Positions 49,530-62,965 of a stretch of DNA of 64,000 nucleotides are shown here, piece after piece. Position numbers and translations under genes: made by a program. Location of the stretch: contig NC_091663.1 of assembly GCF_042453785.1 (NCBI RefSeq), forward strand, positions 37,469,001 through 37,533,000, read 5' to 3'. Under the pieces are notes generated by a model. That model was not told the origin of the DNA, made no database searches, and was given only the letters and a program-made list of their open reading frames with translations. The stretch's first letter is position 1; every line of letters starts with the position of its first letter. This stretch comes from Malus domestica. Its lineage: Eukaryota > Streptophyta > Magnoliopsida > Rosales > Rosaceae.

Positions 49530-52500
49530 ATGTCGGCGTCGCGTCGTCGGACCAACGGCCAATCCCCACTGGTCAACCCACAGCGCCAAATCACTTCCTT
49601 CTTCTCCAAAGCCACTTCCACTCCGTCCCCAATTTCTTCCAAACAAACCCAAAACCCTAAATCTACCCCCATTTCTTCCAAGCAAACCCAAAACCCTAAA
49701 TCCACCCCCATTTCTTCCAAACCAACCTTAATCCCTAAATCTACCCCCATTTTTTCCAGACAAACCCTAAACCCTAATCCGAATCCTAGTCCCGGTCATA
49801 GCCCTAGCCCCACAACCCCTTCGCCTCTCGATTCCAAGCCCAGCTCCAAGACCAGCCCCAAAAAATCCCACGGCCACGAGGTTGTCGGGAAGAGGATCAA
49901 GGTTTACTGGCCGTTGGATAAGAGCTGGTACGAAGGTTATGTCAAGTGCTTCAATAAGCACAGTGGTAAGCATTTAGTTCAGTACGACGATGCTGAAGAA
50001 GAAATGTTGGATTTGGAAATGGAGAAGATCGAGTGGGTCCCGGAAACCGTGAAGATTTTCAAGCGCTTGAGGCGAGGCCCTTTGCCAACTCCCACCAATG
50101 TGGATGTAGATATGGTGATGGAGGATGAGGATAAGGAAGACAGCAACGGTGTAGCTGATGATGATTCGAGCGATGAGGATTGGGGAAAGAGTGGGGACAA
50201 AGAGTTAGTTGCTGAGGTTGGTGATGATGAAGAGGAGCTTAGGGAATTGGAGGATGAGGAAGATGATGTGGTTCCCACGAACACAAACAAAAGAAAGCGG
50301 GGTGACTCCGGTGGTAGAAGAAAATTGAGCGGTGGAGGGAGTTTGGGGTCTGCTAAGAAGACCAAGTGTGGTGGAAATGTGGGTATGAACGGCCTCAAGG
50401 GTGTGTCACCGGAGCCTACCCCTAATGCTGAAGGTAAGTACTAGGATATTGCCATATTGAGCCTGTGCTCTATTTTGCCTTTTATTTGTTCATTTTGTTT
50501 GGAGATGAGAAATGTGATTTTGTTAGGAAAATTACTACATATCAGCGGGCTTTCATGTGTCTATCTTTATTAATATGGTTGTTTTCCATGTATGTGTGCT
50601 TCTATGACTGTTTTAGAAGTATATTTACCACATTTTGAGAATGTAAGCCAAGCTAGAGTTATTCTTTCTTATATGACTCAGTTAGATACTTCATTCTATG
50701 TACTTGTATCTTATTAAAAACTTTTTTGTAGGTTTACATTTTTTTTTATCGCCAGTCAATGGATACTCAAGTTGTATTAACTTTAATTGGTTTATGCTTT
50801 ATTTGGTGCTGAATTTGAATCTGCTTAACTGCAGGGACAAAGGCGACTAATGGTATGGATACTGTTTTATCTGGTGATGCCTCATCAAGGTTTAGCTTGC
50901 GTGAAGCTGAGAAGTTGCACTTCCTTGGGGAGTAAGTTTCTATACTTATTCCTAATGGTGTTTTTAGGGCCATCCCACTGTACACCTGTTTTATTTGGCA
51001 GTTGGGAATTGGGGATTGCTGTGTCTGGAAATTTGTAATTTTCCATTTTTAGTTACTGTTAACTTTGAAGCTTGTTGTATTGCTAGGCTGCAGTCATCAT
51101 ATAATTATATACTGAAAACATTTGTTACTGTATTTCTGTTTTGCGTATGACAATGATGAAAAAAGAAACTTTTTGTACATTAGTATGCATGGATCTGTAT
51201 TTGTTGCTTTACTTGTGGAGGCATTTAGATAATGTTTGCATGTAGAAGCCCAATTTCAAACGTGTTTTGCTCAACTGCTTTGGTATGGAAACAGACAGCG
51301 CATGGATGCCAAAAGAAGAAGCCTTGGAGATGCAAGTTATGATCCAAGAACTCTGTACTTACCTCCCGGATTCTTAAAGAGTTTATCAGGTGGCCAGGTA
51401 ATTGCTTGCTTCTAGATAGATAAGTGGTGTGAAGGGTTTTTATGGCATTTACTATTATGAACACTCTTAATTCAGTGACATGTTAATATTTCAGAGACAA
51501 TGGTGGGAGTTTAAGTCAAAGCACATGGACAAAGTTATATTTTTCAAGGTATGCTTGTCCTTACCAGTAGCCAAGTAATGATAAATTATGCCACACAAAT
51601 TCAGGGTCATTATTGCAGTCAAATGATGAATATCTCATTTTTGTTTGAGCAGATGGGCAAATTTTATGAACTTTTTGAAATGGATGCACATATAGGAGCA
51701 AAAGAACTTGGTCTGCAGTATATGAAGGTAATAAAGCTTGAAATTTTGTCTTGGTGTTGGCTTTGTGGGTGGGTACATAGTATTTTCTTTCGTTTCACAT
51801 TTTTATCTTGATTGTTTTGAGATTTTGTATTGTTAGGATTGCTGGATGCATCCATTGTGTTTCCTATTTGTTTTTCTTTAGTTACTGATTTGTCGTTGCC
51901 TGATATTAGGGTGAACAACCCCATTGTGGATTTCCGGAGAAGAATTTCTCAATGAACGTGGAGAAACTTGCTAGGAAGGTTGGTTTCACTCTTGTCACTC
52001 TATTTGGAGATATCTGTCTTACTCTATTTTACTAAAGTTCAGCATCTATGTGAAGCCTCTTTCATACTATGGAGGGAGATTTATTTAAGCTGCCTTGAGT
52101 GACTAGGGGTATCGAGTTCTTGTAGTGGAGCAGACAGAAACACCTGAACAGATGGATCTTCGTCGTAAAAAGGATGGCTCTATAGATAAGGTATGCTCAT
52201 TTTTCACTTGTCGGTCTGTATCCTTGAATTTTTGTCATCTGATTAATTTGATATTCTATGTTATAATTCTTACCACTGCATCTTGTAATTTGATACCCAT
52301 ATTGGAGCTATTAATTAGAAAAATGGTATTAACTTCTGAATTTACCTTGGTGTATAGGTTGTGAAACGTGAAATATGTGCAGTGGTTACAAAAGGAACAC
52401 TAACTGAGGGAGAGATGCTGTCAGCAAACCCTGATGCTTCTTATCTAATGGCAGTGACTGAAAATTCTCAGAATTTGGCAAACGAAAATGCAGAGCGGGT

Positions 52501-55248
52501 TTTTGGGGTTTGTGTAGTTGATGTTGCTACCAGCCGGGTCATTCTTGGGCAGGTATGAGTCTCGTAGAACATCATTTTCACCTTGTTCTCTTAGTTATCT
52601 TGGATTATTCTCATCATTATATAGTTATATATTGGCACATAAAACAGTTGCTCCCTGAACTGGGCTAGATTATCACTCAATAAAGCAGTGGGGAGAGGGA
52701 GGGGAGAGGGGTTCTTGGTAACCGCTAAGCATAATAGGTGAAAATTTGTGCCTGTTATGAATGTAAAAGGTTTGATAGTGTGATCTTCTGCTGCCTGACG
52801 GAGTTTGTGGATGTATGCATTGCATTTCCATTATATTTTAGCTATTTGAGGACATATATAATCATTGGGGCAAGTTGTGACATTGTTACTCCTAATTACC
52901 ATTTCATAAGATGCTGATGTAGATGTGTCATAAGGTCGTTTTAGTGAATTGCTTGTTATGTATGATTATGTTTTTTACTAGTATTTCTTTCCCAATACCA
53001 GTTTGGAGATGATCTAGAGTGCAGTGCCTTGTCTTGTCTCTTGTCTGAGCTGAGGCCTGTTGAAATTGTAAAACCTGCAAATCTACTCAGTCCTGAAACA
53101 GAGAAAGTGCTGATTAGGCATACAAGAAGTCCTCTAGTGAATGAGTTAGTCCCAGTATTGGAATTCTTGGATGCTGAGAGAACTGTTCAGGAAGTTAGAA
53201 GTATATACAGGCGTGCCGATGATCAAGATGTTTCTGGTTCTCCAAAGAAAGACGGTTTTCATGGCAGTGATTCTCATTTAGAAGAAGATAGCTATGGCTG
53301 CTTGCCAGATGTGTTGTCAGAGATGGTGAGAGCAGGTGAGAATGGCATCTGTGCACTTTCAGCTCTTGGAGGTGCTCTTTTCTATTTAAAGCAGGCCTTC
53401 CTGGATGAGACAATACTCAGATTTGCAAAATTTGAGTTACTTCCAAGTTCTGGTTTTGGTGATACCGTATCAAAACCATACATGGTTCTTGACTCAGCTG
53501 CCCTAGAGAACCTTGAGATTTTTGAGAACAACAGAAATGGAGACTCTTCAGGGTAAACCTTTCATATTGTCTTAAGCTTTTCTGGTTTGTTTTTATTCCA
53601 ATCCAAATTCTAAGATAATGTATTGCTCTATGAAGGACATTGTATGCACAATTGAACCACTGTGTTACTGGATTTGGGAAGAGATTGCTTAGAACATGGC
53701 TTGCAAGACCTCTCTATCATGTAGAATTAATAAAGCAACGCCAGGATGCTGTTGCAAGTCTTCGGGTACTCCTTCCATAATATATTAACATTTTACTTCT
53801 GGTTCTTATTTTTTCACTTGAATGCTGAATCTTAGTGTACAGTATCTAGATGACTTGAACTGGATACCCAAGCACTTGGCCTTTCTAACATGCAGATGTT
53901 ATATATGCTTCTTTCTAGGGAGTTAATCTTCCTTATGCACTTGAATTTCATAAAGCAGTGTCTAGGCTTCCGGACATGGAGCGGTTGCTTGTGCGTGTCT
54001 TCTCTAGTAGGTAAAACTAGGAATCAGTTGATTTTATGCTTATGGAGAACTTACTAATGCTCCCAATGAATGATTTACGGTAACTGAATGTGACTGGATG
54101 CAGTAATGCTTGCGGAAGGAATGCTAAGAAAGTGGTTTTATACGAGGATGCTGCAAAAAAACAGCTTCAGGAGTTTATTTCAGCTTTACGTGGTTGTGAA
54201 CTCATGGCTCAAACATGTTGTTCTCTTAACGTTATCTTGGAAAATGTTGAATCTGCACAACTTCATCATCTACTGACACTGGGTATTGTTTGCTTTTTGC
54301 ATTTCAAAAAGATATAATTTCACATCTTATATCTTGCCATAAGAAAGTCTTCGTATAGGGTCATTGTTTTGGTACATGCATGCATCCTTCATTGTTAAAG
54401 AAATCTTGGCATCTTATTGTTCATTGTTTTACAGGTAAAGGTCTTCCTGATGTCAACTCAGTTCTAAAACATTTCAAGGATGCCTTTGATTGGGTAGAAG
54501 CCAATAATTCAGGTCGTATAATACCTCATGAAGGAGTCGATATTGAGTATGACTCTGCTTGTGAAAAAGTAAAGGAGATAGAGTCTCATTTAACAAAACA
54601 CCTCCAAGAACAGAGAAAGTTACTGGGAGATAAATCGGTAAGAACTTCTATGGAAGACAAATTGGCATTTTGATTTCTGAGTAGTGTACTTTTAAGTAGA
54701 AACGTTACTATATCTTGTAACTCGGTCTTCCATTGCTCTGTTGCAGATCACTTATGTCACAGTTGGAAAAGATTCTTACCTATTGGAAATGCCAGAAAGT
54801 CTGTGCAGTTGTATTCCTCCGGATTATGAGTTACGTTCGTCCAAAAAAGTAATTAGAAAAATCTTTGGAATGGTGAATTAAGTAGCTTTGACGGTTTTAT
54901 ATTAATACGATCATGCCTTCCTTGTGTTTAACATGCAGGGTTTCTCGAGGTACTGGACCCCAGATATCAAGAAGTCATTGACAGAGCTCTCGCAAGCTGA
55001 AACTGATAAGGAGTCCTCACTAAAAAGCATTTTGCAGAGGTTAATTGGACGTTTCTGCGAGCATCGTCTTAAATGGAGACAATTGGTCTCTGTGACTGCA
55101 GGTATGCAATCTTTTTCCCTCTGCATTGTCTGCTTTGTTCTGATCGATTTTGGTCAAACTTTGGTGGATTGACTGGAGTCTGGAGCATAGTTTGTCAATT
55201 GCCTTTTTTTAGTGAGTGCATTCTGCTATGTATGCAATATAAGAGAAA

Positions 55249-55299
<51 letters not shown>

Positions 55300-57485
55300 A
55301 GAGTACTGCTAGGTGATTGATTCCCCAATAGATGTAGCTATGTGATTGTAACAAATATGGGTCCATTTTAAACAAATTTAACTATAGTTAATTTCGATGC
55401 ATTTTGGTTAAACAAATTCTAAAAATGCATTTCTAGAAACAAGTCCATGAGTCTAGTATTTAGTGTCTATATTATGTTCACTGCTGATATTGACACCACA
55501 TGTTGCAGAAATCGATGTTTTAATCAGTCTAGCAATTGCAAGTGATTATTTTGAAGGACCCTCTTGTCAGCCAGTTGTCATGAGTTCATCATGTACTAAT
55601 GAAGTACCTCGTTTTTCTGCAAAAAGTTTGGGCCATCCTGTTCTTAGAAGTGATTCTTTAGGAAAGGGTACATTTGTATCCAACGACATTTCCATTGGAG
55701 GTTCTGGCCATGCAAGCTTTATCCTTCTCACTGGTCCTAACATGGGTGGAAAGTCCACTCTTATTCGCCAGGTTTGCTTGGCTGTGATTTTAGCACAGGT
55801 AAGGTAGTCTTTTCTTATTGTCTGAATTTCTTACTTTGTTATTCATTGTCTTGTAATGTGTGATCATTTTCGCTTTTGTTTCTTCGGCAGTTAGGAGCAG
55901 ATGTTCCTGCAGAGAGCTTTGAGCTATCTCCTGTTGACCGAATCTTTGTTCGTATGGGTGCTAAAGATAATATCATGGTAGGCCAAAGTACATTTCTGAC
56001 GGAGCTTTCAGAAACTGCAACAATGCTGGTGAGATTACTATTTAGAGCAACCTGGTTCAATTTAGTTTAGTGTTATAAATGTATGTTCTGATTTCTCGTT
56101 TTTCATAAAAATATATTATTTAGGTAGTGTGGGTTGAAATTTTTTCATCTGATTCTAATCTTGGTTATGAATGCATTTCTCTAGAAAATTCTTAAATCAT
56201 GTGTGCATTTTCTCTTGAAAATTCATAAATCATGTATTCTCAACTTGTTTCGATATTTTGTGCCATGTCTCATAAGTGTAATGAGTATATCAGTTCACTG
56301 GAAATTGAAGTTATTTCAAATTATATAGATGGCGTTATGATTTATTCATTGTTCTAAACATATATTTCAATATTGTTTGTAGTCTTCAGCTACTCGCAAT
56401 TCATTGGTGGCACTGGATGAACTTGGACGTGGAACATCAACTTCAGATGGACAAGCCATTGCGTAAGAGCCAATCATTCTAGATATTCGTGAATGATTTT
56501 GCCTTTTAATTAAAATTTAGTGTTTTTAATTAGTTTCCTCATCGACCTTCAAACGTCCTCTTTAACTGGCAGGGAATCAGTTCTTGAACATTTTATCTAC
56601 AAGGTCCAGTGCCGAGGAATGTTTTCTACCCATTATCACCGACTAGCTGTAGATTATCAAAATAATTCTAAGGTATTTTCTCATTCTTCTGTGGTTGATT
56701 TATATTTTCTTTTGACAAGATTAGTGAGAAGATCACTTGTATGCGGATGCTATAAATTGTTCTGTGACTAATTTATTTCCTTGCTTCTTTGATAGGTTTC
56801 ACTATGTCATATGGCATGCCAAGTTGGAAACGGAGATGGAGGTGTGGAAGAAGTTACATTTCTTTACAGGTTGAATCCTGGTGCATGCCCTAAAAGCTAT
56901 GGTGTCAACATTGCACGGTTAGCTGGTAAGTATCTTTGTCTTGTATTGCTTCCTCACTAGCATCTTTAACACAAGAACAGTAATTGAAATGCAATCATTT
57001 GGTTGTGAGGCATGATCTAGATCTGAGCCATCTTGCTGTCATCTATGGTTTTCTTCATGTATATAATGTATATCTAAAGCACCTTGCCCTCTTCTTTTCA
57101 AAAAAAAAAAAAAAGCACCTTGCCCTCAGTTAATATGTGCATGACTGGGAACTTTTTTATGAGAACTAGACAAGCGTGCAAGCAATAAACTCTATTATGA
57201 ATCTGTGCATTGCTCATTTTAGTCATTAGCAAATTGTAGTTCTTACTACATATATTATTCACTACAGGACTTCCTATTTCCGTCCTTAAAAAAGCTACCG
57301 CCAAGTCCAGGGAATTCGAGGCTACATATGGTAAACACAGGAAGGCATCTGGAGATAACATTTGCTTTCAAGAGTTGATTAGTATTGTGGCAAAATTGAC
57401 GAGTCATGAGTTTACCAAAAGCATTGACATGGACTCCCTGACAGAAGTTTGGCATAGAGCAAGACTACTACAGCAAGAAAGTTGA
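49530..57485 (+). CDS. MSH6: MSH6 mismatch-recognition protein
   Basis: Twenty-one exons join in frame to 1318 aa: 49530-50433, 50835-50931, 51295-51397, 51495-51548, 51653-51727, 51910-51978, 52107-52190, 52358-52552, 53002-53552, 53636-53765, 53919-54010, 54104-54282, 54435-54637, 54747-54848, 54939-55101, 55509-55798, 55891-56028, 56383-56462, 56573-56672, 56796-56925, 57268-57485. MSH6 pairs with MSH2 (MutS-alpha) to bind base mismatches and small loops behind the replication fork. Visible: PCNA-binding QRQITSFF (18-25), a Tudor domain (about 117-170, [17 protein letters not shown]), an acidic linker, the mismatch-wedge FYE (390-392 in [10 protein letters not shown]), Walker [10 protein letters not shown] (about 1076-1084), Walker [14 protein letters not shown] (about 1154 onward) and the STHYHRL signal. 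The PIP box and Tudor domain point to MSH6 rather than MSH7. Arabidopsis MSH6 is about 1324 aa. Confidence 0.94.
49629..49784 (+). repeat. Four 39-bp repeats in MSH6 exon 1
   Basis: Residues 34-85 are four 13-residue units: two identical [13 protein letters not shown], then [13 protein letters not shown] and [13 protein letters not shown]. They lie in the disordered linker between the PIP box and the Tudor domain. The DNA contains 'aaaccctaaat' words that look telomeric by chance. Confidence 0.9.
55253..55298. repeat. AC microsatellite in MSH6 intron
   Basis: About 22 AC units lie between coding exons 54939-55101 and 55509-55798. Confidence 0.95.
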
Positions 57486-58172
57486 TAATGATGGCTTCTT
57501 TTGCACTCTACAAGCTTTGAGTATGCACTCGGAATGAAGATTTTGGGAATGGCCGGCTACTCACAAGGCGTTTGCTAATTGTCTTACCAGTGGTTCTGGG
57601 GAACGTGTAACTAAAGTGAGGAAGTACATATTTTTGAGCCTCAAGCCGTTTCGTTCTAGTTGGGAGGATTGATCAACTCTTTAGTTTAAGCTATATCATC
57701 GTCACCAGAATTGGGCAAATTCCTGTTTCCGCCAGGGGAGCGGTTCTTCCATTGTAAAAGATAGTTGCAATGTCGACATTTTGGTTCCGATATTGGACCC
57801 GATAAGCTTCCAAGGTTGTTGGTTCGGTTGTTTCCTTGTTAGTTTACAATATATTTATCTTTATCATCAAAGTGGTTGTTCACCCAACTGACCTGTATCC
57901 GGGTTGCTGAGTTTCTAAACTTCAACCTGCTTAAATACTTTTTTCTAATTCTGGGTTAGGTTTGGTTGGTGGATTCCTAACTTTATAGGATTTGATTTCG
58001 AAACCTTAACCTGAAATCTTTAAATGAAGGAAAGAAAACAAAAAGAAAAAAGAATCGATAGTATTTCATTTCGTATATACATCAGAGACAGGTGAGCATT
58101 GATACGATGCTCTCTACTGTCTCTGTTTGTTACAAATGAATGGAAGGAAAAACAAAACAATTAGAGATTGTG
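57486..58172. other. Space between the convergent MSH6 and RING-CH genes
   Basis: The two genes converge here. The interval holds their 3' UTRs and no ORF worth calling. Confidence 0.5.
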
Positions 58173-60421
58173 TCATACTATATGATGTTGTTGAGCTTCT
58201 TCATTGTCAGCCAGGTCTTCGCTATCGGTCTCATCTTCAGGGCCTTGTTGTTCATAACGATGATATTGATGATACTGGCGGTGGATGCTGTTTTGGATGG
58301 CTGTGATTGTTCGAAATAATATGTACATTGGCAGGATAATCCCACTAGACTTTATAATAAGCACCTGAAATGCAGCCAAATCAAGATTAGCACCCGACAT
58401 CATATATTAACAAGTACATTTTTAGAGGGAAAATTTGGAAACCAAATGAAGAGTAGTAGGTGCTGTGCAGGTACTGCTACTTACAGTTAGAAGCGTGAAG
58501 GGGTAATCTTCGTCGGAACCGGTAAGCACCACAAAGAGGTGCCTCACCAGCAACACCACCGTAAACTGCAATGCAATTCAGACTCATCGTTAATTAACAT
58601 AGTTAAAAGCATGTTTCCTTTGGAGACAATTAACTTTCTAAAACCGTCTGAATCGGGCAAACACCATTTGAAGTCAATTCCTTGCGACTTTTATTTTATA
58701 TATACGTGTTTGCCACATGGAGACCAATTTGGTCAACCAAGCAAGCAATAATGCTCTACTCATTCAATTCTTGAATACATATTTTCCAACGCCAATGGTC
58801 GTGGGTTGCATAATACGCATTTATTATTGTTTCACTAAATATTAGTTGACCAAATTATAGATTGTTTGGCCTATCTAAGTTGGATAGAGCAGACGTACTT
58901 CTCTATGCACCCAAATTAAAATCTACATCTCTACAATTTAGATTAATTTAAAATGAACCATCGCCAATATAAAAGAATATGCTGCTTTCAGACTGTTATA
59001 TTGGCTTAGATAATGGTGCATAAAGATCTGGATAGAACAAACTTACAAGGAGAGCGAGAGATCGACAACAAGATGCACTTCTGTCAGCCGCATACGAGCA
59101 TTGAGAAGAGGAGTAGCCAATTTCTATTGCTAATCTTGGGCTTCCTGCGCCCTCCTCCTCCTCCTCCTCCTCCTCCTCCTCCTCCTCCTCCAGCTCTCTT
59201 CTCGGAACCTGCACGCTGTCTCTGTAACCACAAAAACAATTACATATTAAACATAAATCAAATCGAATCAAGGATCTGTGCAATTTAGAAACATTCCAAT
59301 TAGTGGTCCTAATCACATTCCCATGTTATTAATACAAGCATTAGAATTTATACCAAGTTGCAAAACAGTCTGTCTGCCTCATTATTCAATTATACAATTC
59401 ATCAATATTGCATTAAACGTGCATTTGATTAATTATATAGAAAAAATGAAAATTGAAACTATATATATCTAATTCTGGATACTTAAAGATACGAGACGTA
59501 CCTAATTGTTACTGCTGAGTCGTCTATCTGCGTCTTCTTTGGCGGTGGTGCTGTGTATCCTGGTTCATAACTCTGCACATATACATATTTTATGGTCGGT
59601 CAAATTTCATCAACCCAATTTTTCTCTTCCAATTTAAACTGTGCTATACTATTTGCACCTCCTAAAAAGTCATATCGCACTTCTTTGCTATAAAAACATA
59701 AGCGGAAATTGCACATATCAATATCAATAACAACTCCTAACACAACACTCAGAACTCCGTCATTAATTGTGAAATGTTGTTTAGTTTTGCATCGGAACGA
59801 AGGAAGCAAATAGTATAACTTCGACCGTAAACCAAAGTTACGGGAAAAGACAAATTTCAGACGCCAAGAATCCTGACAAAACAGAAAACGATGTTTTCAT
59901 ACATCGTTTCATCGACTTGGAAACAACAACGACATCGGACCCAATCCCATTTTTGAAGATTGAAATACGTAAACACGAAGCAAAACAGCAAAAAACAATT
60001 CATCGAATTAGAATATATATTAAAAACAAATTAAAATATGGAACACCATACAAAAATAAGAGATAATGAAATTCGAAAAGAAGCCAAAAATGAAAAATCT
60101 GATCAGCTGGTTATTACCTGAAGACATATTTCGCAGGTTGTATTGCCTTTCTCGTTGCACCACCTCTGTATGCAATCTCTGTGAGCAAACTGAGAACAAA
60201 AAACAGATTTATAAATCGTTTTCGGGATTATTCAGAAAACCAAAACAAGAAGAAGAACAAAACTCGGTTTTGAGGTGTACCTTAACAGTTCCAGAGCATG
60301 CACAGGGAGCTTCCATGGTCTTATCGGAGCTTCCGGTTTCTTCTTCATGGCAAATCCTGCAGAGCGAAACTGCCGAGCATGTTTTCAAATCCTCCTCCAC
60401 GTACAGTATCACGTCTCCCAT
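58173..60421 (-). CDS. RING-CH (MARCH-type) membrane E3 ubiquitin ligase
   Basis: Six minus-strand exons join to 243 aa: 60281-60421, 60118-60189, 59502-59572, 59047-59221, 58485-58565, 58173-58364. The N-terminus carries a C4HC3 RING-CH finger: C21 and C24 (CRIC), C40 and C42 (PCACSG), H50 and C53 (AHRDC), C66 and C69 (CEIC). Such fingers recruit E2 enzymes and ubiquitinate membrane proteins. Next comes [10 protein letters not shown], typical of this plant family (often annotated DUF3675/PIT1-like), a 13-Glu tract, and two hydrophobic segments near 154-169 ([16 protein letters not shown]) and 181-203 ([14 protein letters not shown]). The tail is acidic and His-rich. The start is the ATG giving [12 protein letters not shown]; an upstream in-frame TTG is not used. 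A plant membrane-anchored E3 is likely; the substrate is unknown. Confidence 0.88.
59152..59190 (-). repeat. Coding CTC/GAG microsatellite (13 Glu) in the RING-CH gene
   Basis: Thirteen uninterrupted GAG codons lie in exon 4 of the RING-CH gene. Being pure and trinucleotide, the tract should vary in length without breaking the frame. Confidence 0.95.
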
Positions 60422-62735
60422 AGTTTTCAAAAACTCACTCAATTCTCCTCTTTCTGTTTCGGTGTTTCGATGTTTTCAGAAAACTTCTCTTTAATTCAAA
60501 AAACTCTGCCTCTGTGTGCGTGTGTGCGCGTCCAGTTCTTTCTCTCAACGTGTGCGTCTGAAAGAATGGACTTTAAATAAAAGAAAGGTGACCCGAACTT
60601 CCAAAAATGCCCTTGCACTTATGTTAATCAAAATCAATTGAATATTCACTTTAATTAACTAATAGTATTATTATTACTATTAGTTGTCTTGCCCCACGCG
60701 TTTTTTCACAAAACCATCAAGTCCACGACTTGTCCTGTCCTGTGCGGTCAAACACACTTTCAAGTATTTAGAACGTTTAGATGAAGCAATAAATAAAAAA
60801 TTGAATTAAAGTAAGCGAAATATCAAATATATTTTGGAGTATTGAATACTCTGTAATTTAGAGCCATTAGATCCAAATGTAACGATTGTGTTAGAAAAGT
60901 GGGCAATTGTTGAATTTGATCTAATGACTTTAAGCGACGGAATAATTTAATACTATAGAGTAATGTAGTCTCACTCGAAAATCAGAGCTATCATTAAAGT
61001 AGTAGCTGATATTTACAAGCATTTAGGTCTATAGTTAATAAAATGCATTTAGCTCGTATTCTTCACTTACTCTTTTTTAAATTTGATATCCCGAAAGGTA
61101 GGAAGAATTAAAAGAAAAAGGAAAGCGTGAATAATATTTCATATTCGTAATTTGCATAATTTTTTGGGAGAGAGGGGCAATACTGTCAGGTTAATGTATA
61201 ATTTGATTGGGAAACAGTTGCCAAATTGTTGTATAGCAATTTTTATTCTTATATATTGAGTTGAATATGAGTGTATTATTGGAGTAGGACACTTTTTTCC
61301 TTCCCCTCCGCGTCCAATTCGAATTCCTAGTCATCCTATGACCTATCCCTCCCACGTTTGAATTTTGAGCGTGGGATCGTTGATCAACGGTCGAAACCAA
61401 CGGAACTAATTTAAACTTGAAGGGTCCCCAGCTCCATGATTAGACGGCCAGGGAAACGTGCTCATCCAACTCCAAAAGCGCATCAGCACGGACCTGTGTG
61501 AATGTGATTCGTCGGGGCTGCTTCTTCGTATGCTCCGCATGATATTCCTCTCCTTTTTTTTTGGCATACATGATATTCCTCTCCCCTTTTTTTCTGTCAC
61601 TTGTGTTTTCAGTGATATTTTTTCCTTATATTATTTTCAGACAAGGTTATATGTAGGCTAATTTAGCTCGACAGCATGTGAACTTCGACTTCAACAAGTG
61701 AGTTCTTATATCCTAATCTGCAAACTATGTTTACTCAAAATACATTTCAAAGCTCGAGCGTTCCTCCAACAAAATTTCTGGTAGTGTACACACGGGGTTT
61801 TTTATTTTATTTTATTTTATTTCTTTCTCTTTCTTCTCTATTTCTCTAAAAATTAGTATGTAAGCTCTACTGCCCGTGAGGGAGATCAACTTTTTAACCC
61901 AAATAATATGGTTGTTGTAGATGATTGATTATTAATTAAGTGTCGATTAACGTGCTTATTTTTTAATGATGACACATTATTTAAAAGTATGATTCTCTCC
62001 TTTTTTTTTTTTTTTTTTTTTAATCTAATGACAAAGCAAATAAATGGCATGTAGATATTAGATATTTGGAATGGGAATGGGAAAGGGAAAAGGGATTGGG
62101 ATTAATTCATGGGACAACTATATACGTGGTATTGAACTGCAACTTTCTGAAGGTTTAAGGCAAGTGGTCGACGCTTTGTGGTGGGGACATTTGGAGCCAA
62201 CTCAACACAATACCTCTCTCTCTCTCTATTACTTGAAGAAGTCAAGAGTCCAGAAGGTTCGACAAGTTCATCTTTGGCAAAGGCTAATGGCCTCCACCGC
62301 CCTCACCCTCCACCCTTATATGAGATTCCAAAAGCGTAAATATGATCAAATTTGGGTCTAAAAATTCATAAAATATCACCCAAGATTCACAAGCCTACGA
62401 GGCACACAAGCACACCTCATAACCAAATTCCAATTTCGCTCAATCTAAATTAGTTTTTGTTTATGACAAAATACTCTTATTAACACACATGATAAATTTA
62501 ACACGTGTTTAAGACCTTACACATAAACGACAAGTTATCCAAGGATAAAAAAAAACACAAGATTGAGGAAAATAGTTTATTACCCTAATTTGAATTGATA
62601 CATGAAATTTCAAAGGCTATGCTGTACCTAACAACCTTATTCATTGTTGAGTTGAAACATAGGATCACAAGAAACAAATAAATATTTATTTAATTTGTCT
62701 GTCTTTCAGTTTTGGTCAAACTGAGGACATAAATG
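60422..62735. other. Upstream region of the RING-CH gene and gene-poor spacer
   Basis: The minus-strand promoter and 5' UTR of the RING-CH gene occupy the left part; a TTTAAAT or TTTATTT box lies near 60571-60585. The rest is AT-rich with poly-T near 61998-62022. The plus-strand frame 62071-62361 has no recognisable protein features and I do not call it a gene. Confidence 0.4.
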
Positions 62736-62955
62736 GAGGTGGATTGTTTGCCCTCTTATTTCCATACTCTTTTCATCCCTTCCTGTTTTGTATGGTCACA
62801 GTTAAGCCACGTCAACATTTTATATTCCTATTACTTTTTGTTTTTTTATTTTAGTAAAAAAATCAATATAAAATGTTAACGTGGCTTAACCGTGACCACA
62901 CAAACAGGAGGGGATGAGAAGAGTATGGAAATAGGAAGGCAGACAACCCGCCTCT
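62736..62955. mobile_element. Hairpin MITE with about 10-bp target duplication
   Basis: The arms of about 90 bp pair closely: left gaggtggattgtttgccctc, right (reverse complement) agaggcgggttgtctgcctt; further in, 'ggttaagccacgttaacatt' mirrors 'agttaagccacgtcaacatt'. The word gacataaatg occurs directly outside both ends (62726-62735 and 62956-62965). This size of duplication suits a Mutator-like origin. Confidence 0.75.
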
Positions 62956-62965
62956 GACATAAATG

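Noticed and set aside
49629-49784. Clustered 'aaaccctaaat' words that could be an interstitial telomere or telo-box array
   Set aside because: They fall in the open MSH6 coding frame and follow its 39-bp repeat unit; this is coding sequence, not telomeric DNA.
49430-50398. Minus-strand frames with repeated '[13 protein letters not shown]' and Ser-rich stretches
   Set aside because: Antisense shadows of MSH6 exon 1 repeats and its acidic linker.
49530-57485. MSH7 as an alternative identity for the MutS homologue
   Set aside because: The N-terminal PIP box with a Tudor domain, the acidic linker and the total length fit MSH6; several exons match my memory of Arabidopsis MSH6 closely.
62071-62361. 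96-codon plus-strand frame starting MGMGKGKGIGINSW
   Set aside because: Low-complexity start, CT-repeat in the middle, no splice context and no recognisable motif; more likely chance than a gene.
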